A program made the translations under genes and the position numbers. A stretch of DNA of 64,000 nt from assembly GCA_036659455.1 (NCBI GenBank), contig JAVXCN010000001.1, positions 536,530 through 600,529 of the forward strand, in the 5' to 3' direction. The stretch comes from Victivallaceae bacterium (lineage in GTDB: Bacteria > Chlamydiota > Chlamydiia > Chlamydiales > Chlamydiaceae). Positions 55,796 to 64,000 of the stretch are shown piece after piece (position 1 is the stretch's first letter; each line of letters begins with the position of its first letter). The notes under the pieces are model-generated. The model was not told the origin of the DNA. It ran no database searches and saw only the letters and a list, made by a program, of their open reading frames with translations.

Positions 55796-57160
55796 TTACT
55801 TTCCTCGACTTTTCTTCATCAAACCGTCATAACGTTTCATTAATAAAAAAGAGTCGATTTGCTTCATAGTATCCAAAACTACACCTACTATGATCAACAT
55901 AGCAGTACCTCCGAGAAAATAACTCACTGTTGTATCAACTTTCAAATAACGACCCAAGATCGAAGGAAGAACGGCTATAACCGCTAAAAACACGGCGCCG
56001 ATAAAAGTAACCCTATTCATAGTATATTCCAGGTAAGCTTTAGTAGCCTTTCCTTGCTTTACACCGGGAATAAAGGCATTGTTTTTCTTCATTTCCGAAG
56101 CTATTTGTTCCGGATGAAACTGAGTCGCAGTCCAAAAGTAGGTGAAAAATATGATCAAAAAAACATAAAGGAAAGCGTAAAACCAGCTACCGGGCGATAT
56201 CATTCTCGTGATTGACGAAAATGAAGAATTCGGACCCAAAAACTGTCCCAAAGTGGCCGGAAACATCAATAAGGATGAAGCAAAAATCACGGGGATCACA
56301 CCGGCATAATTCACCTTTAGAGGAAGATACGAACCACCGCCATGAACCTCTCTCCTACCCACAAATCTTCTGGCATGCTGAACAGGAATTTTTCTCATTC
56401 CTTCGATAATCAAAATAGTAGCTACTAGAGTAAAGATAAATACGACTACCAAAATCAACAAAGACAATAAATTCAACTCACCGGGACCTTCCGATAAAAA
56501 ATTAAACTTACCGATTATCGAACCGATAACCGTAGGAAAAGAAGACAGAATTCCGAGAGCTATGATCAAACTGATTCCGTTACCGACACCTTTATCGGAA
56601 ATTTGCTCGCCGACCCACATCAAAATTAAGGTTCCGGTTGTCATAAAAACGGCTGTAGTCAAATAAAACATCCAAGGTCCGGTGAAAAACGTCTCCGTGA
56701 GCATAGCCGGAAGAACGATACCCGGAACGGCTAGATTCATTTTCAAAGCAAATCTGGCAAAGAGAAAAGATTGTATAAGAGCTAAAAAAACGGTAAACAA
56801 CCTTGTATATTTACCGATCTTACGTTTTCCCAATTCGGGATTTTCTCTAATTTCTCTCTGAAGAGAAGGTAAAAAAATCAGAATGAGCTGTACAATGATG
56901 GAAGCGGAAATATAAGGAACTACACCTAATGCGGTAACCGTCATTTGCGCAAAAGCTCCTCCCGAAAAAATATCGACCATCTGAAATAAATTTTGTCCGC
57001 CTCCGATAATCTGATTGAAATAAGAAAGAGCCAACGCTCCGTTTATTCCGGGGACCGGCACAAATACTCCGATTCGACAAGCTGCTAAAAGAATAAAGGT
57101 CAAAAATATTCGTTGTCTTAACTCCGAAATTCCCAAAATTCTTCTAAACATTGCGATCAT
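55796..57160 (-). CDS. secY: Protein translocase subunit SecY
   Basis: 454 residues from the ATG at 57160, which follows GGAGGAG at nine bases and lies 5 bases after the rplO stop; the longer frame to 57214 would run inside rplO. Ten membrane helices; [24 protein letters not shown] start, the plug region, and [11 protein letters not shown]-like cytosolic loop near the end. Channel of the Sec translocon. Confidence 0.95.
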   Translation of the reverse strand: MIAMFRRILGISELRQRIFLTFILLAACRIGVFVPVPGINGALALSYFNQIIGGGQNLFQMVDIFSGGAFAQMTVTALGVVPYISASIIVQLILIFLPSLQREIRENPELGKRKIGKYTRLFTVFLALIQSFLFARFALKMNLAVPGIVLPAMLTETFFTGPWMFYLTTAVFMTTGTLILMWVGEQISDKGVGNGISLIIALGILSSFPTVIGSIIGKFNFLSEGPGELNLLSLLILVVVFIFTLVATILIIEGMRKIPVQHARRFVGRREVHGGGSYLPLKVNYAGVIPVIFASSLLMFPATLGQFLGPNSSFSSITRMISPGSWFYAFLYVFLIIFFTYFWTATQFHPEQIASEMKKNNAFIPGVKQGKATKAYLEYTMNRVTFIGAVFLAVIAVLPSILGRYLKVDTTVSYFLGGTAMLIIVGVVLDTMKQIDSFLLMKRYDGLMKKSRGK

Positions 57161-57164
57161 CCGC

Positions 57165-57605
57165 TTAATCTCCTCCGATTCCCAAAAGTTCTTTAACTCC
57201 CGAAGACAAAACAAGTGCCTTATCCGAGAAAATCAAGTCTTTTGTCAACTCTCCTTTGAGAATAATTTTAACTTTTTTAACGGTTCGCGGAACCAAATAT
57301 TTTTCCTTAAGAACATCTAAAGTCACGGATTCACCTACTCCGAAAACCTTCTCAAGACGACCCGTCGTAACTTCGGCAACCTTCGTTGCAAACCGAACAT
57401 TGGAGAACCCTCTGGTCGGCAATCTTCTGTAAAGAGGGACACCACCCCCTTCGTAACCGAATCTTCTCTTATATCCGGAACGAGAGCCATCACCTTTATG
57501 TCCCCTACCTGAAGTTTTTCCTAACCCCGAAGAAGGACCTCTTCCCAATAGTTTTCTACGAGGTTTTTTATGACCAAAACTGTTTAAAGTCATCATTCGA
57601 TTCAT
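57165..57605 (-). CDS. rplO: 50S ribosomal protein uL15
   Basis: 146 residues. [23 protein letters not shown] (residues about 16-38) and the [15 protein letters not shown] motif are diagnostic. ATG overlaps the rpsE stop by ATGA, with GAGAGG upstream. No rpmD gene lies between rpsE and rplO. Confidence 0.95.
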   Translation of the reverse strand: MNRMMTLNSFGHKKPRRKLLGRGPSSGLGKTSGRGHKGDGSRSGYKRRFGYEGGGVPLYRRLPTRGFSNVRFATKVAEVTTGRLEKVFGVGESVTLDVLKEKYLVPRTVKKVKIILKGELTKDLIFSDKALVLSSGVKELLGIGGD

Positions 57606-58102
57606 ACAAGACCTCTCTCTTTAAACACGACATCCTTAACCGTTAAATTCGAAAGAGCTTTAAAAGTCGCTTTTACCTGATTAATAGGATTATTGGAGCC
57701 GATGTTCTTAGCCACAACGTTTTTCAGGCCAGCCATTTCCAAAATCAAACGAACACGTGATCCCGCAACAATACCGGTTCCGGGTTTAGCGGGCTTTAAA
57801 AGCAAATTAGCTCCATCAAAATTAACCATAATTTCATGAGGTATGGAACCGGACTCGCCCTCTAAAAAATCAAGTTTGATAAGATTTTTTTTAGCGGCCT
57901 CTCCACCTTTCCGAATAGCATCGGTCAACTCGTTGGCTTTTGCAAAACCGTAACCGACCGTTCCCTTGCCGTCACCGACTAAAATCAAAGCCGAAAAACT
58001 GAACTTGCGTCCGCCTTTAACAACCTTAGAACATCGATTGACGAACAAAACTTTTTCTTCGAGGTGATCTTCTCTATGAGAATTTTTAGATGATGATGTC
58101 AT
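57602..58102 (-). CDS. rpsE: 30S ribosomal protein uS5
   Basis: 166 residues. Double-stranded RNA-binding start [21 protein letters not shown] and [23 protein letters not shown]. Takes part in decoding fidelity at the mRNA entry site. Confidence 0.95.
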   Translation of the reverse strand: MTSSSKNSHREDHLEEKVLFVNRCSKVVKGGRKFSFSALILVGDGKGTVGYGFAKANELTDAIRKGGEAAKKNLIKLDFLEGESGSIPHEIMVNFDGANLLLKPAKPGTGIVAGSRVRLILEMAGLKNVVAKNIGSNNPINQVKATFKALSNLTVKDVVFKERGLV

Positions 58103-58114
58103 TACTTATCCTTC

Positions 58115-58486
58115 TTAAAATTGCAAACCGCATTCTCTGGCTCCTTGAGCCACCATAGCTACTATGCCGTGATACTTGAAAGGCCCTCTATCAAATACGA
58201 TTCCTTCGAGATTTAAAGCTTTTCCAAGCGCGGCAATTTGCCCACCCAAATACTTTGCCGTCTCTTTATTTTTTTGGGTATACGAAGTGTCTTTCACGGA
58301 TTTAGAGCGAGTTGAGATCGCTGCCAACGTTCGACCTTCATCATCATCAATCAACTGAACATAAACATGCTTATTAGTTTTAACTACACAAAGTCTAGGC
58401 CTTAAAAGAGAACCTCGTAATTTCTTACGAACTCGCAAACTCCTACGACTCCTCATTAAACGTTTTTTAGCTAAAGAACTTTCCAT
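58115..58486 (-). CDS. rplR: 50S ribosomal protein uL18
   Basis: 123 residues. RLMRSRRSLRVRKKLRGS basic start, RPRLCVVKTNKHVYVQLIDD and FDRGPFKYHGIVAMVAQGARE. Binds 5S rRNA. Confidence 0.95.
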   Translation of the reverse strand: MESSLAKKRLMRSRRSLRVRKKLRGSLLRPRLCVVKTNKHVYVQLIDDDEGRTLAAISTRSKSVKDTSYTQKNKETAKYLGGQIAALGKALNLEGIVFDRGPFKYHGIVAMVAQGARECGLQF

Positions 58487-58510
58487 AACTCTATCTTCTT
58501 GCCTAATTAC

Positions 58511-59062
58511 CTATTTTTTTCCCGTTTTAGCAGTCTTTCCTGCTTTTCGACGTACATATTCATTCGCATAACGAATACCCTTACCTTTATAAGGTTCAGG
58601 GGGACGTTTCGAACGAATGCTTGCCGCAAACTGTCCTACAAGCTGCTTATCAAGCCCTCGAATCAAAATAATCGTATTTTTTTCAACGCTTACTTCTAAA
58701 AATTGAGGTATCGGCATTTTTACCGGATGAGACACCCCAATGGACAAATCCAAAACGGCATTCTGAACGACAGCCCTATATCCTACCCCATTCATTTCCA
58801 ATTTTTTCTCGAAACCTGAACAAACCCCTTTGACCATATTATCAATTAAAGCCCAATACAATCCTTGAAACTTACCGGGCTTTTCAACCACATTTTCAGC
58901 AGGACTGACCGTAATCTTGTTATCTTCGATAGAAATCACCACTTCGGGCATTAATTTTTTCAAAAGAGTTCCTTTCGGACCCTGAACCGTAATTTCGGTT
59001 TCGGTACAATTTACTTGAACTTCCTTAGGAAAATGAATAGGTTCTCGAGCTTTACGTGACAT
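58511..59062 (-). CDS. rplF: 50S ribosomal protein uL6
   Basis: 183 residues. [16 protein letters not shown] start and the C-terminal signature [21 protein letters not shown]. Sits near the factor-binding site of the 50S. Confidence 0.95.
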   Translation of the reverse strand: MSRKAREPIHFPKEVQVNCTETEITVQGPKGTLLKKLMPEVVISIEDNKITVSPAENVVEKPGKFQGLYWALIDNMVKGVCSGFEKKLEMNGVGYRAVVQNAVLDLSIGVSHPVKMPIPQFLEVSVEKNTIILIRGLDKQLVGQFAASIRSKRPPEPYKGKGIRYANEYVRRKAGKTAKTGKK

Positions 59063-59085
59063 AACTTTACTTAGACCTCAACTTA

Positions 59086-59487
59086 TTACCAAACCAAACA
59101 AAGCAACTCGCCACCGATATTCTTGGCACGAGCGGAAGATCCGTCAAGAATACCCTGAGATGTTGACAAAATAGATATTCCCATATTCCCGAAAACATAA
59201 GGAATCTTATCAACAGAAACATATACCCTTAAGGAAGGCTTGGAAATTTTCTTTAAAACTCTAACGATAGACTGACGATTTTCCTTATATTTTAAGAAAA
59301 CTCTCATCGTTCTTTTTTTATTTTCTTCTTTTACTAAATAATGAGCTATGAAACCGTTCTTTTTGAGAATCTTAGCAACTTCTTCCCTCATTTTACTATG
59401 CATCACATCAACGAAAAGATGCTCTGCCTTCAAAGAATTTCTAATTCTCGTTAAAAGATCCGCTATAGGATCGCTTACTGAAGTCAT
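59086..59487 (-). CDS. rpsH: 30S ribosomal protein uS8
   Basis: 133 residues. [17 protein letters not shown] at the start and [28 protein letters not shown] at the end. Central-domain assembly protein. rpsN is absent between it and rplE, as in Chlamydia. Confidence 0.95.
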   Translation of the reverse strand: MTSVSDPIADLLTRIRNSLKAEHLFVDVMHSKMREEVAKILKKNGFIAHYLVKEENKKRTMRVFLKYKENRQSIVRVLKKISKPSLRVYVSVDKIPYVFGNMGISILSTSQGILDGSSARAKNIGGELLCLVW

Positions 59488-59502
59488 CCTTCCCTCTTAA
59501 TA

Positions 59503-60042
59503 TTAAGTCTTTTTAAAACGAAGGCCAAGCAGCCCCAATAATTCCAAACATTCTTCATCGGTAGAGGCCGTAGTCACCCAAGTAATATTCATACCTTGGC
59601 TACGCTTAACCAAATCCAAATTAACTTCAGGAAAGATTTGTTGATCATCAATCCCTAAAGAATAATTACCTCGACCGTCGCCTTTTCTCGTAAAACCTCT
59701 AAAATCTCGAATACGAGGCGAAACGATGTTACAAAATCGATCCATGAAATCGAACATTCTGACACTTCGCAAAGTTACTTTTGCCCCAATGCCTTGTCCT
59801 TCTCTTAGCTTAAATCCGGCAATAGCATTTTTCGATTTCGTGATAAGAGGCTTTTGCCCGGAAATCATAGTCAATTCCGAAATATGATCCTGAAAGGCAT
59901 TTTTATCCTTAGAGGCTTCAGCTAATCCCATACTAATCACAATTTTTTTTAAGACAGGGATTTGCATACAATTAGAGTAGCTGAACATATCGTTTAATTT
60001 CGTTCTAACGTCTTTTAAATAAAAATCCTTCAATCTGCTCAT
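59503..60042 (-). CDS. rplE: 50S ribosomal protein uL5
   Basis: 179 residues. [15 protein letters not shown] (about 26-40), [17 protein letters not shown] and the [20 protein letters not shown] motif. Binds 5S rRNA and contacts the P-site tRNA. Confidence 0.95.
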   Translation of the reverse strand: MSRLKDFYLKDVRTKLNDMFSYSNCMQIPVLKKIVISMGLAEASKDKNAFQDHISELTMISGQKPLITKSKNAIAGFKLREGQGIGAKVTLRSVRMFDFMDRFCNIVSPRIRDFRGFTRKGDGRGNYSLGIDDQQIFPEVNLDLVKRSQGMNITWVTTASTDEECLELLGLLGLRFKKT

Positions 60043-60043
60043 A

Positions 60044-60385
60044 CTAATCTTTCTTCTCCTTTACAACACGATACAGCACCTCTTTGCCGTCCGGCTGACG
60101 ATTCCAGATCTCTTTGCGACCTTCATTAAAACGAACAATTAAAGAAGACTTTTTGCCATCAATCGAAAGTCTCACGTTTGAAATATGGACCGGGCATTCG
60201 ATATTAATACGTTTTCCTTTAGGATGCTCACGAGATTTTTTAATGTTCTTTACTCGAACATTTACGCCTTCAACAACAACCTTATCCTTCATAAAAGCAA
60301 GGACTGCACCAATTTTGCCCTTATCGTTTCCGGAAAGCACAAATACTTTATCGCCCTTACGGATCGTTTTACTATGCGTATTCAT
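60044..60385 (-). CDS. rplX: 50S ribosomal protein uL24
   Basis: 113 residues. KOW motif [20 protein letters not shown] (11-30) and [14 protein letters not shown]. Early assembly protein of the 50S. One base separates it from rplE and none from rplN. Confidence 0.95.
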   Translation of the reverse strand: MNTHSKTIRKGDKVFVLSGNDKGKIGAVLAFMKDKVVVEGVNVRVKNIKKSREHPKGKRINIECPVHISNVRLSIDGKKSSLIVRFNEGRKEIWNRQPDGKEVLYRVVKEKKD

Positions 60386-60754
60386 CTATATAACCTCCGG
60401 CGCCATGGAACTGATTTTAACATAACCTCTGTCCCGTACTTCTCTAGCTATAGGACCGAATATCCTCGTTCCCTTAGGATTTCCCTTGTCATCGATAATC
60501 ACGCAACTGTTCGTATCAAATCGAAGACTGGATCCATCCGATCTTAAAATAGTTTTCTTAGTTCTTACTATTACGGCCTTAACGACATCGCCCTTCTTAA
60601 TAGAACTATCAGGTTCGATATCTCTTACCGAACAAACGATTATATCTCCGACGTGCGCGTACCTTCTCTTAGAGCCTCCGAGCACTTTAAAACACTTAAC
60701 TTTTTTAGCACCGGAATTATCGGCAACCTTTAATTGACTTTCCTGCTGAATCAT
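60386..60754 (-). CDS. rplN: 50S ribosomal protein uL14
   Basis: 122 residues. [19 protein letters not shown] start and [28 protein letters not shown] end. Part of the inter-subunit bridge near uL19. Confidence 0.96.
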   Translation of the reverse strand: MIQQESQLKVADNSGAKKVKCFKVLGGSKRRYAHVGDIIVCSVRDIEPDSSIKKGDVVKAVIVRTKKTILRSDGSSLRFDTNSCVIIDDKGNPKGTRIFGPIAREVRDRGYVKISSMAPEVI

Positions 60755-60781
60755 AAACCTGCTCTGCTTAACAACCTACGC

Positions 60782-61039
60782 CTACACGCATTCTAAAATC
60801 CGCCATCTCTTCAAACGCGAAATAGGCCTGGATTCCACGATACGAACGGTGTCTCCTTTCTTAATGCCCTCAACCAAATTATGAGCATAATACTTCTTTG
60901 AGGTCCTAACAACCTTCGAATATTGCGGATGAGCAAAAACTCTCTCGACTCTAACTATAGCCGTCTTATCCATTTTAGTAGAGACCACTACTCCCGTCTT
61001 AGTTTTTCTGTTACCTCGAATTTTTTCTATCTCAACCAT
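60782..61039 (-). CDS. rpsQ: 30S ribosomal protein uS17
   Basis: 85 residues. [22 protein letters not shown] and [20 protein letters not shown]. Binds 16S rRNA in the body. Overlaps the rpmC end by 8 bases. Confidence 0.95.
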   Translation of the reverse strand: MVEIEKIRGNRKTKTGVVVSTKMDKTAIVRVERVFAHPQYSKVVRTSKKYYAHNLVEGIKKGDTVRIVESRPISRLKRWRILECV

Positions 61040-61265
61040 AACACCTCATTTTCTCCGATTTTACGGTCATTACTTGAGCAATTTCTTTCCGAATCGCTCC
61101 GAAACGATGTACCTTTACTTGTCTATTCATAGCTTTATCGGCCCTCAACAAGAATAATTCTTTTTTGAGCGATAAAAGCTTATCGTTAAGAGCAATCGCA
61201 TCCAACTCACGCAAACCACCGATAAGACTCATTCGATCTTTTTTTCGTTCCTTCATAATCATCAA
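61032..61265 (-). CDS. rpmC: 50S ribosomal protein uL29
   Basis: 77 residues from 61265, whose ATG overlaps the rplP stop; ATGs at 61262 and 61256 are alternatives. L29 core [21 protein letters not shown] and [15 protein letters not shown]. Located at the exit tunnel. Confidence 0.9.
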   Translation of the reverse strand: MMIMKERKKDRMSLIGGLRELDAIALNDKLLSLKKELFLLRADKAMNRQVKVHRFGAIRKEIAQVMTVKSEKMRCYG

Positions 61266-61678
61266 ACCCTCTCAACTCGCTTAACAAAACGCGTCTTTAA
61301 TCCAAGCTTAGCTGCTGCTCTTCTTAAGGCATCTTGAGCCTCTTCTCTAGAAACGTTTGCTACTTCAAATAATACTCGACCGGGGCGAACAACGGCTACC
61401 CAATGATCGGGAGCTCCTTTTCCCTTACCCATCCTAGTCTCGGCAGGTTTCTTGGAAACGCTCTTATCAGGAAATATACGAATCCAAACCTTACCTCGTC
61501 TTTTCAAATGTCTATTGATGGCTACACGACATGATTCTATCTGCCTACTGGTAATCCACCCTCGTTCTAACGTTTGCATGCCGAACTCACCGAAATCGAC
61601 GAAATTAGCGCCTTTACTTAAACCTGCAAACTGTCCCTTTTGTTGTTTACGGAACTTCGTACGCTTAGGTAACAACAT
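61262..61678 (-). CDS. rplP: 50S ribosomal protein uL16
   Basis: 138 residues. [17 protein letters not shown] start, [20 protein letters not shown] and [19 protein letters not shown]. Near the A site. Confidence 0.96.
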   Translation of the reverse strand: MLLPKRTKFRKQQKGQFAGLSKGANFVDFGEFGMQTLERGWITSRQIESCRVAINRHLKRRGKVWIRIFPDKSVSKKPAETRMGKGKGAPDHWVAVVRPGRVLFEVANVSREEAQDALRRAAAKLGLKTRFVKRVERV

Positions 61679-61721
61679 CGTGCCTCTTCAACTCCTTAAT
61701 TTATTCACCCGTCCGACAATA

Positions 61722-62372
61722 CTATTCTTTGCTTTTCTTAACAATCGAGGACTTCTCGCCTAAATTAATCCAAACTTTAACACCGATACTACCGTATGTC
61801 GTCTCGGCCCTAGCGGTCGCATAATCAATGTTGGCTCTAAGCGTATGCAGAGGTATTTTCCCTTCTTTATACCACTCGGACCGGGCTATTTCGGCTCCTG
61901 CCAAACGACCGGAAACCTGAACCTTAACCCCCAAAGCTCCGGCATCCATTACAGACTGAATAGCCTTCTTCATAGCTCTTCTGAACGCAACTCTCCTTTC
62001 GATTTGCTTTGCTATACCGTCAGCCATTAATTTGGCATTTAACTCAGGTCTCTTGATTTCCTCGATTTCTAACCAAATTTGCTTACCGGTCAATTTATTG
62101 AGCTCTGCCTTAAGAATGTCGACTTCCGCTCCTTTTTTACCGATAACCAAACCCGGACGAGAAGTGTGAATCGTGATTTCGACTTTTTCACTCATACGCC
62201 GAATACTAAACCCGGCAGCTCCTTGACACGAAGATTTTTTCTTTAAAAATTCTCTAATCCTGAAATCTTCAATCAAAAATTGACCGAATTCCTGATTATT
62301 TCCGTACCAAATGGACTTCCAGTTCTTATTAATTATCGTTCTGAATCCAATCGGACAGCCTTTCTGACCCAT
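61722..62372 (-). CDS. rpsC: 30S ribosomal protein uS3
   Basis: 216 residues. MGQKGCPIGFRT start, KH domain IHTSRPGLVIGKKGAEVDIL (about 73-92) and GRLAGAEIARSEWYKEGKIPLHTLRA. mRNA entry tunnel. Confidence 0.96.
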   Translation of the reverse strand: MGQKGCPIGFRTIINKNWKSIWYGNNQEFGQFLIEDFRIREFLKKKSSCQGAAGFSIRRMSEKVEITIHTSRPGLVIGKKGAEVDILKAELNKLTGKQIWLEIEEIKRPELNAKLMADGIAKQIERRVAFRRAMKKAIQSVMDAGALGVKVQVSGRLAGAEIARSEWYKEGKIPLHTLRANIDYATARAETTYGSIGVKVWINLGEKSSIVKKSKE

Positions 62373-62388
62373 ATAACTCTCCTAAAAC

Positions 62389-62721
62389 CTATTTTTCACC
62401 GATTATCACAGTTAAATGACTAGTGCGCTTTAAAATAGGCGCTTTCCCGCCTCTACTTTTGGATTTGGCCCGTTTATAACGAGGCCCTTCATCAATACGC
62501 ACTTCCAACACATTCAAATCGGAACGCTTAACGTTTTCCTGAAGTTCAGCCCCCGCCACGGCACTATCCAACACCTTTTTAAGCAATCTTCCGGCTTTTA
62601 CCTGAGAGAAACCCAACTGCACGGCAGCATCGACGACGGACAACCCCCTAATTAATCCTGCAGCTAATCTAGCCTTTCTAGGAGGCACTCTAACATAACG
62701 AGCTTGAGCCTTAAACAACAT
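62389..62721 (-). CDS. rplV: 50S ribosomal protein uL22
   Basis: 110 residues. [20 protein letters not shown] start and [24 protein letters not shown]. Its loop lines the exit tunnel. Confidence 0.95.
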   Translation of the reverse strand: MLFKAQARYVRVPPRKARLAAGLIRGLSVVDAAVQLGFSQVKAGRLLKKVLDSAVAGAELQENVKRSDLNVLEVRIDEGPRYKRAKSKSRGGKAPILKRTSHLTVIIGEK

Positions 62722-62741
62722 CTTCTTTTTCTCCCTAAATT

Positions 62742-63008
62742 CTAACCCTTCTTAACGGGATGACTTTTAAACAACCGTGTAGGAGAAAATTCTCCCAGCT
62801 TATGCCCGACCATTGTTTCGGAAACGAACACAGAAAGAAATTTCCTACCGTTATGCACTTCAAAGGTCAAACCGACCATTTCGGGAATAATCATAGAACG
62901 CCTAGACCAAGTCTTGATAGGCATTTTCTTATCTGCTTCATTCATTCGACGAACCTTCTCCAATAGATGATGATCCACAAAAGGCCCTTTTCTTAATGAT
63001 CTACCCAT
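62742..63008 (-). CDS. rpsS: 30S ribosomal protein uS19
   Basis: 88 residues. [19 protein letters not shown] start, [16 protein letters not shown], and [18 protein letters not shown]. Head of the 30S, partner of uS13. Confidence 0.96.
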   Translation of the reverse strand: MGRSLRKGPFVDHHLLEKVRRMNEADKKMPIKTWSRRSMIIPEMVGLTFEVHNGRKFLSVFVSETMVGHKLGEFSPTRLFKSHPVKKG

Positions 63009-63013
63009 AACAA

Positions 63014-63868
63014 CTACTTCCTACGATCTTTAACAATCCATTCATTAGACTTACGTTTATTTCTAGTCTTTAAACCTTTAGTCATTTTTCCCCAGGGAGT
63101 TTTAGGAATATATCCGTTATGTCTTCCTTCACCGCCACCATGTGGGTGATCAACGGGATTCATCGCCGTACCGCGAACGGTTGGCCTGACACCTTTCCAA
63201 CGCATACGACCGGCTTTACCTTCAACTCTGAGATTATGATCTCCGTTAGATAATTCACCGATAGTCGCTCTACAATTTTCATTAAACAACCTAAATTCAC
63301 CGGAAGGCATTTTTAACGTCACATAGCCGGAAGATTTGGCAATAATTTGAGCGGAAAGACCGGCCGATCTAACCATCTTTCCCCCTTTGTTGGGACGCAG
63401 CTCGATATTATGAATCGCGGTACCCAGAGGGATGCTTTTAAGACTCATGCAACAACCGATTTTATGAGGACTGCCTTCCCCGGAAACCACGTTATCTCCC
63501 ATTTTAAGCCCCTTCGGAGCTAAAATGTATCGCTTTTCACCATCGTAATAATTCACTAAAGCAATATGAGCGGAACGATTGGGATCATATTCGACAGTAG
63601 CAACCCGAGCAGGTATACCATCCTTACCGCGTCGAAAATCGACAACACGATAGAGTTGCTTAGCCCCTCCGCCTTTATGACGACAACTGATATGCCCTAA
63701 ATTGTCCCGACCACCGGTTTTCTTCTTAAAAAAGGACAATCCTTTATGAGGCCTTATGCTTTTTCTTGACTTCGTTCCGGAAAGATCGCCTTCCATTGTC
63801 AACTCATTATAAACAGGCAAAACAAGCTGTCTAGTCCCCGGAGTTTTAGGTTTAAATTTCTTAAACAT
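63014..63868 (-). CDS. rplB: 50S ribosomal protein uL2
   Basis: 284 residues. [17 protein letters not shown]-type region, and the C-terminal [14 protein letters not shown] signature with the histidine near the peptidyl transferase centre. Full length. Confidence 0.97.
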   Translation of the reverse strand: MFKKFKPKTPGTRQLVLPVYNELTMEGDLSGTKSRKSIRPHKGLSFFKKKTGGRDNLGHISCRHKGGGAKQLYRVVDFRRGKDGIPARVATVEYDPNRSAHIALVNYYDGEKRYILAPKGLKMGDNVVSGEGSPHKIGCCMSLKSIPLGTAIHNIELRPNKGGKMVRSAGLSAQIIAKSSGYVTLKMPSGEFRLFNENCRATIGELSNGDHNLRVEGKAGRMRWKGVRPTVRGTAMNPVDHPHGGGEGRHNGYIPKTPWGKMTKGLKTRNKRKSNEWIVKDRRK

Positions 63869-63900
63869 ATTCTTTTATTATCCTTATAAACTTCTTTCCA

Positions 63901-64000
63901 CTAAACAATGGAACAACCTTCTTTCAAAGTAACTATAGCTTTCTTGAAAGAAGACGTTTTCCCGGCACGCCCTTTTCGCGCTCTTTTAGGCTTTGGCTTG
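63901..64000 (-). CDS. rplW: 50S ribosomal protein uL23, 3' end only
   Basis: The last 32 or so codons of a minus-strand gene that continues past the window edge. The residues KPKPKRARKGRAGKTSSFKK and AIVTLKEGCSIV match the C-terminus of L23, and the position just upstream of rplB confirms it. Stop is TAG at 63901-63903. Confidence 0.9.
   Translation of the reverse strand, partial: KPKPKRARKGRAGKTSSFKKAIVTLKEGCSIV

Noticed and set aside
1-64000. CRISPR arrays, transposases, integrases, prophage genes or rRNA operons
   Set aside because: No regularly spaced repeats, no transposase or integrase motifs and no rRNA sequence were seen anywhere in the window.

Overview
The window is AT-rich bacterial DNA whose gene content and order match the chromosome of the family Chlamydiaceae or a close sister lineage. 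From memory, the run lpxG-ispD-truA-HAD phosphatase ... ctcB-ctcC ... recO ... yidD-pheT ... oppA-oppB-oppC ... hemH ... rsmD-glgC ... rho-coaE-polA-sohB-npt-pgsA-dnaB-mnmG-lplA-ndk-ruvA-ruvC ... gapA-rplQ-rpoA ... rplB follows the Chlamydia trachomatis interval of roughly CT461 to CT525 almost gene for gene. Chlamydial hallmarks seen directly are an ATP/ADP-translocase-type nucleotide carrier, an NtrC-like regulator with no DNA-binding domain, Opp permeases with very large extra-membrane insertions, and a fused S10-spc-alpha ribosomal block without rpsN, rpmD or rpmJ. The species cannot be named from sequence alone; the extra genes listed below argue against C. trachomatis itself.

Layout. 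1-3.6 kb: lpxG (cut by the window edge), ispD, truA, a HAD phosphatase and a Cys-rich lipoprotein. 3.6-10.5 kb: tRNA-Leu(CAA), the ctcB/ctcC two-component pair, tRNA-Arg(TCG), an hpf / HsdR-N-like / recO cluster, tRNA-Leu(GAG), a DUF155/RMD1 protein and yidD. 10.5-15 kb: a membrane-anchored protein, pheT and a MORN/YwqK-like secreted protein. 15.3-20.7 kb: oppC, oppB, oppA on the minus strand. 21-23 kb: two small lineage-variable genes (one secreted, one with two membrane segments like an inclusion protein) and a TPR membrane protein. 23-27.6 kb: hemH, an amino-acid-binding lipoprotein, rsmD, a phosphoesterase and glgC. 27.7-31 kb: pyrF, pyrE, a small possibly frameshifted gene and pyrC. 31.5-39.7 kb: rho, coaE, polA, sohB, npt2-like carrier, pgsA. 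39.9-44.8 kb: tRNA-Ser(GCT), dnaB, a 29-codon basic protein gene, mnmG, lplA, ndk. 44.9-52.3 kb: ruvA, ruvC, a coiled-coil protein, then an accessory block (secreted protein, ACT-less lysC, asd, a hydrophobic protein and tRNA-Leu(TAA)) before a Ser/Lys-rich protein. 52.3-64 kb: gapA and the ribosomal protein / rpoA / secY block, ending in the 3' end of rplW.

The most distinctive region is the pyrimidine locus between glgC and rho. PyrE and PyrF resemble the two halves of eukaryotic-type bifunctional UMP synthase, are in the same order as in the fusion, and overlap by ATGA. A dihydroorotase gene lies upstream behind a long leader containing a ten-codon ORF with an excellent Shine-Dalgarno. Both PyrC and PyrF carry substitutions at positions normally tied to catalysis. 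I recall that C. pneumoniae has a gene annotated as UMP synthase at the equivalent locus, so the locus as such may not be new; the full pyrC-pyrE-pyrF set and its active-site changes deserve checking. Next to the npt2-like nucleotide importer, these genes would let the organism supplement stolen nucleotides. The second distinctive block is the aspartokinase without ACT domains followed by an archaeal/fungal-type aspartate-semialdehyde dehydrogenase, which together would feed meso-diaminopimelate for peptidoglycan.
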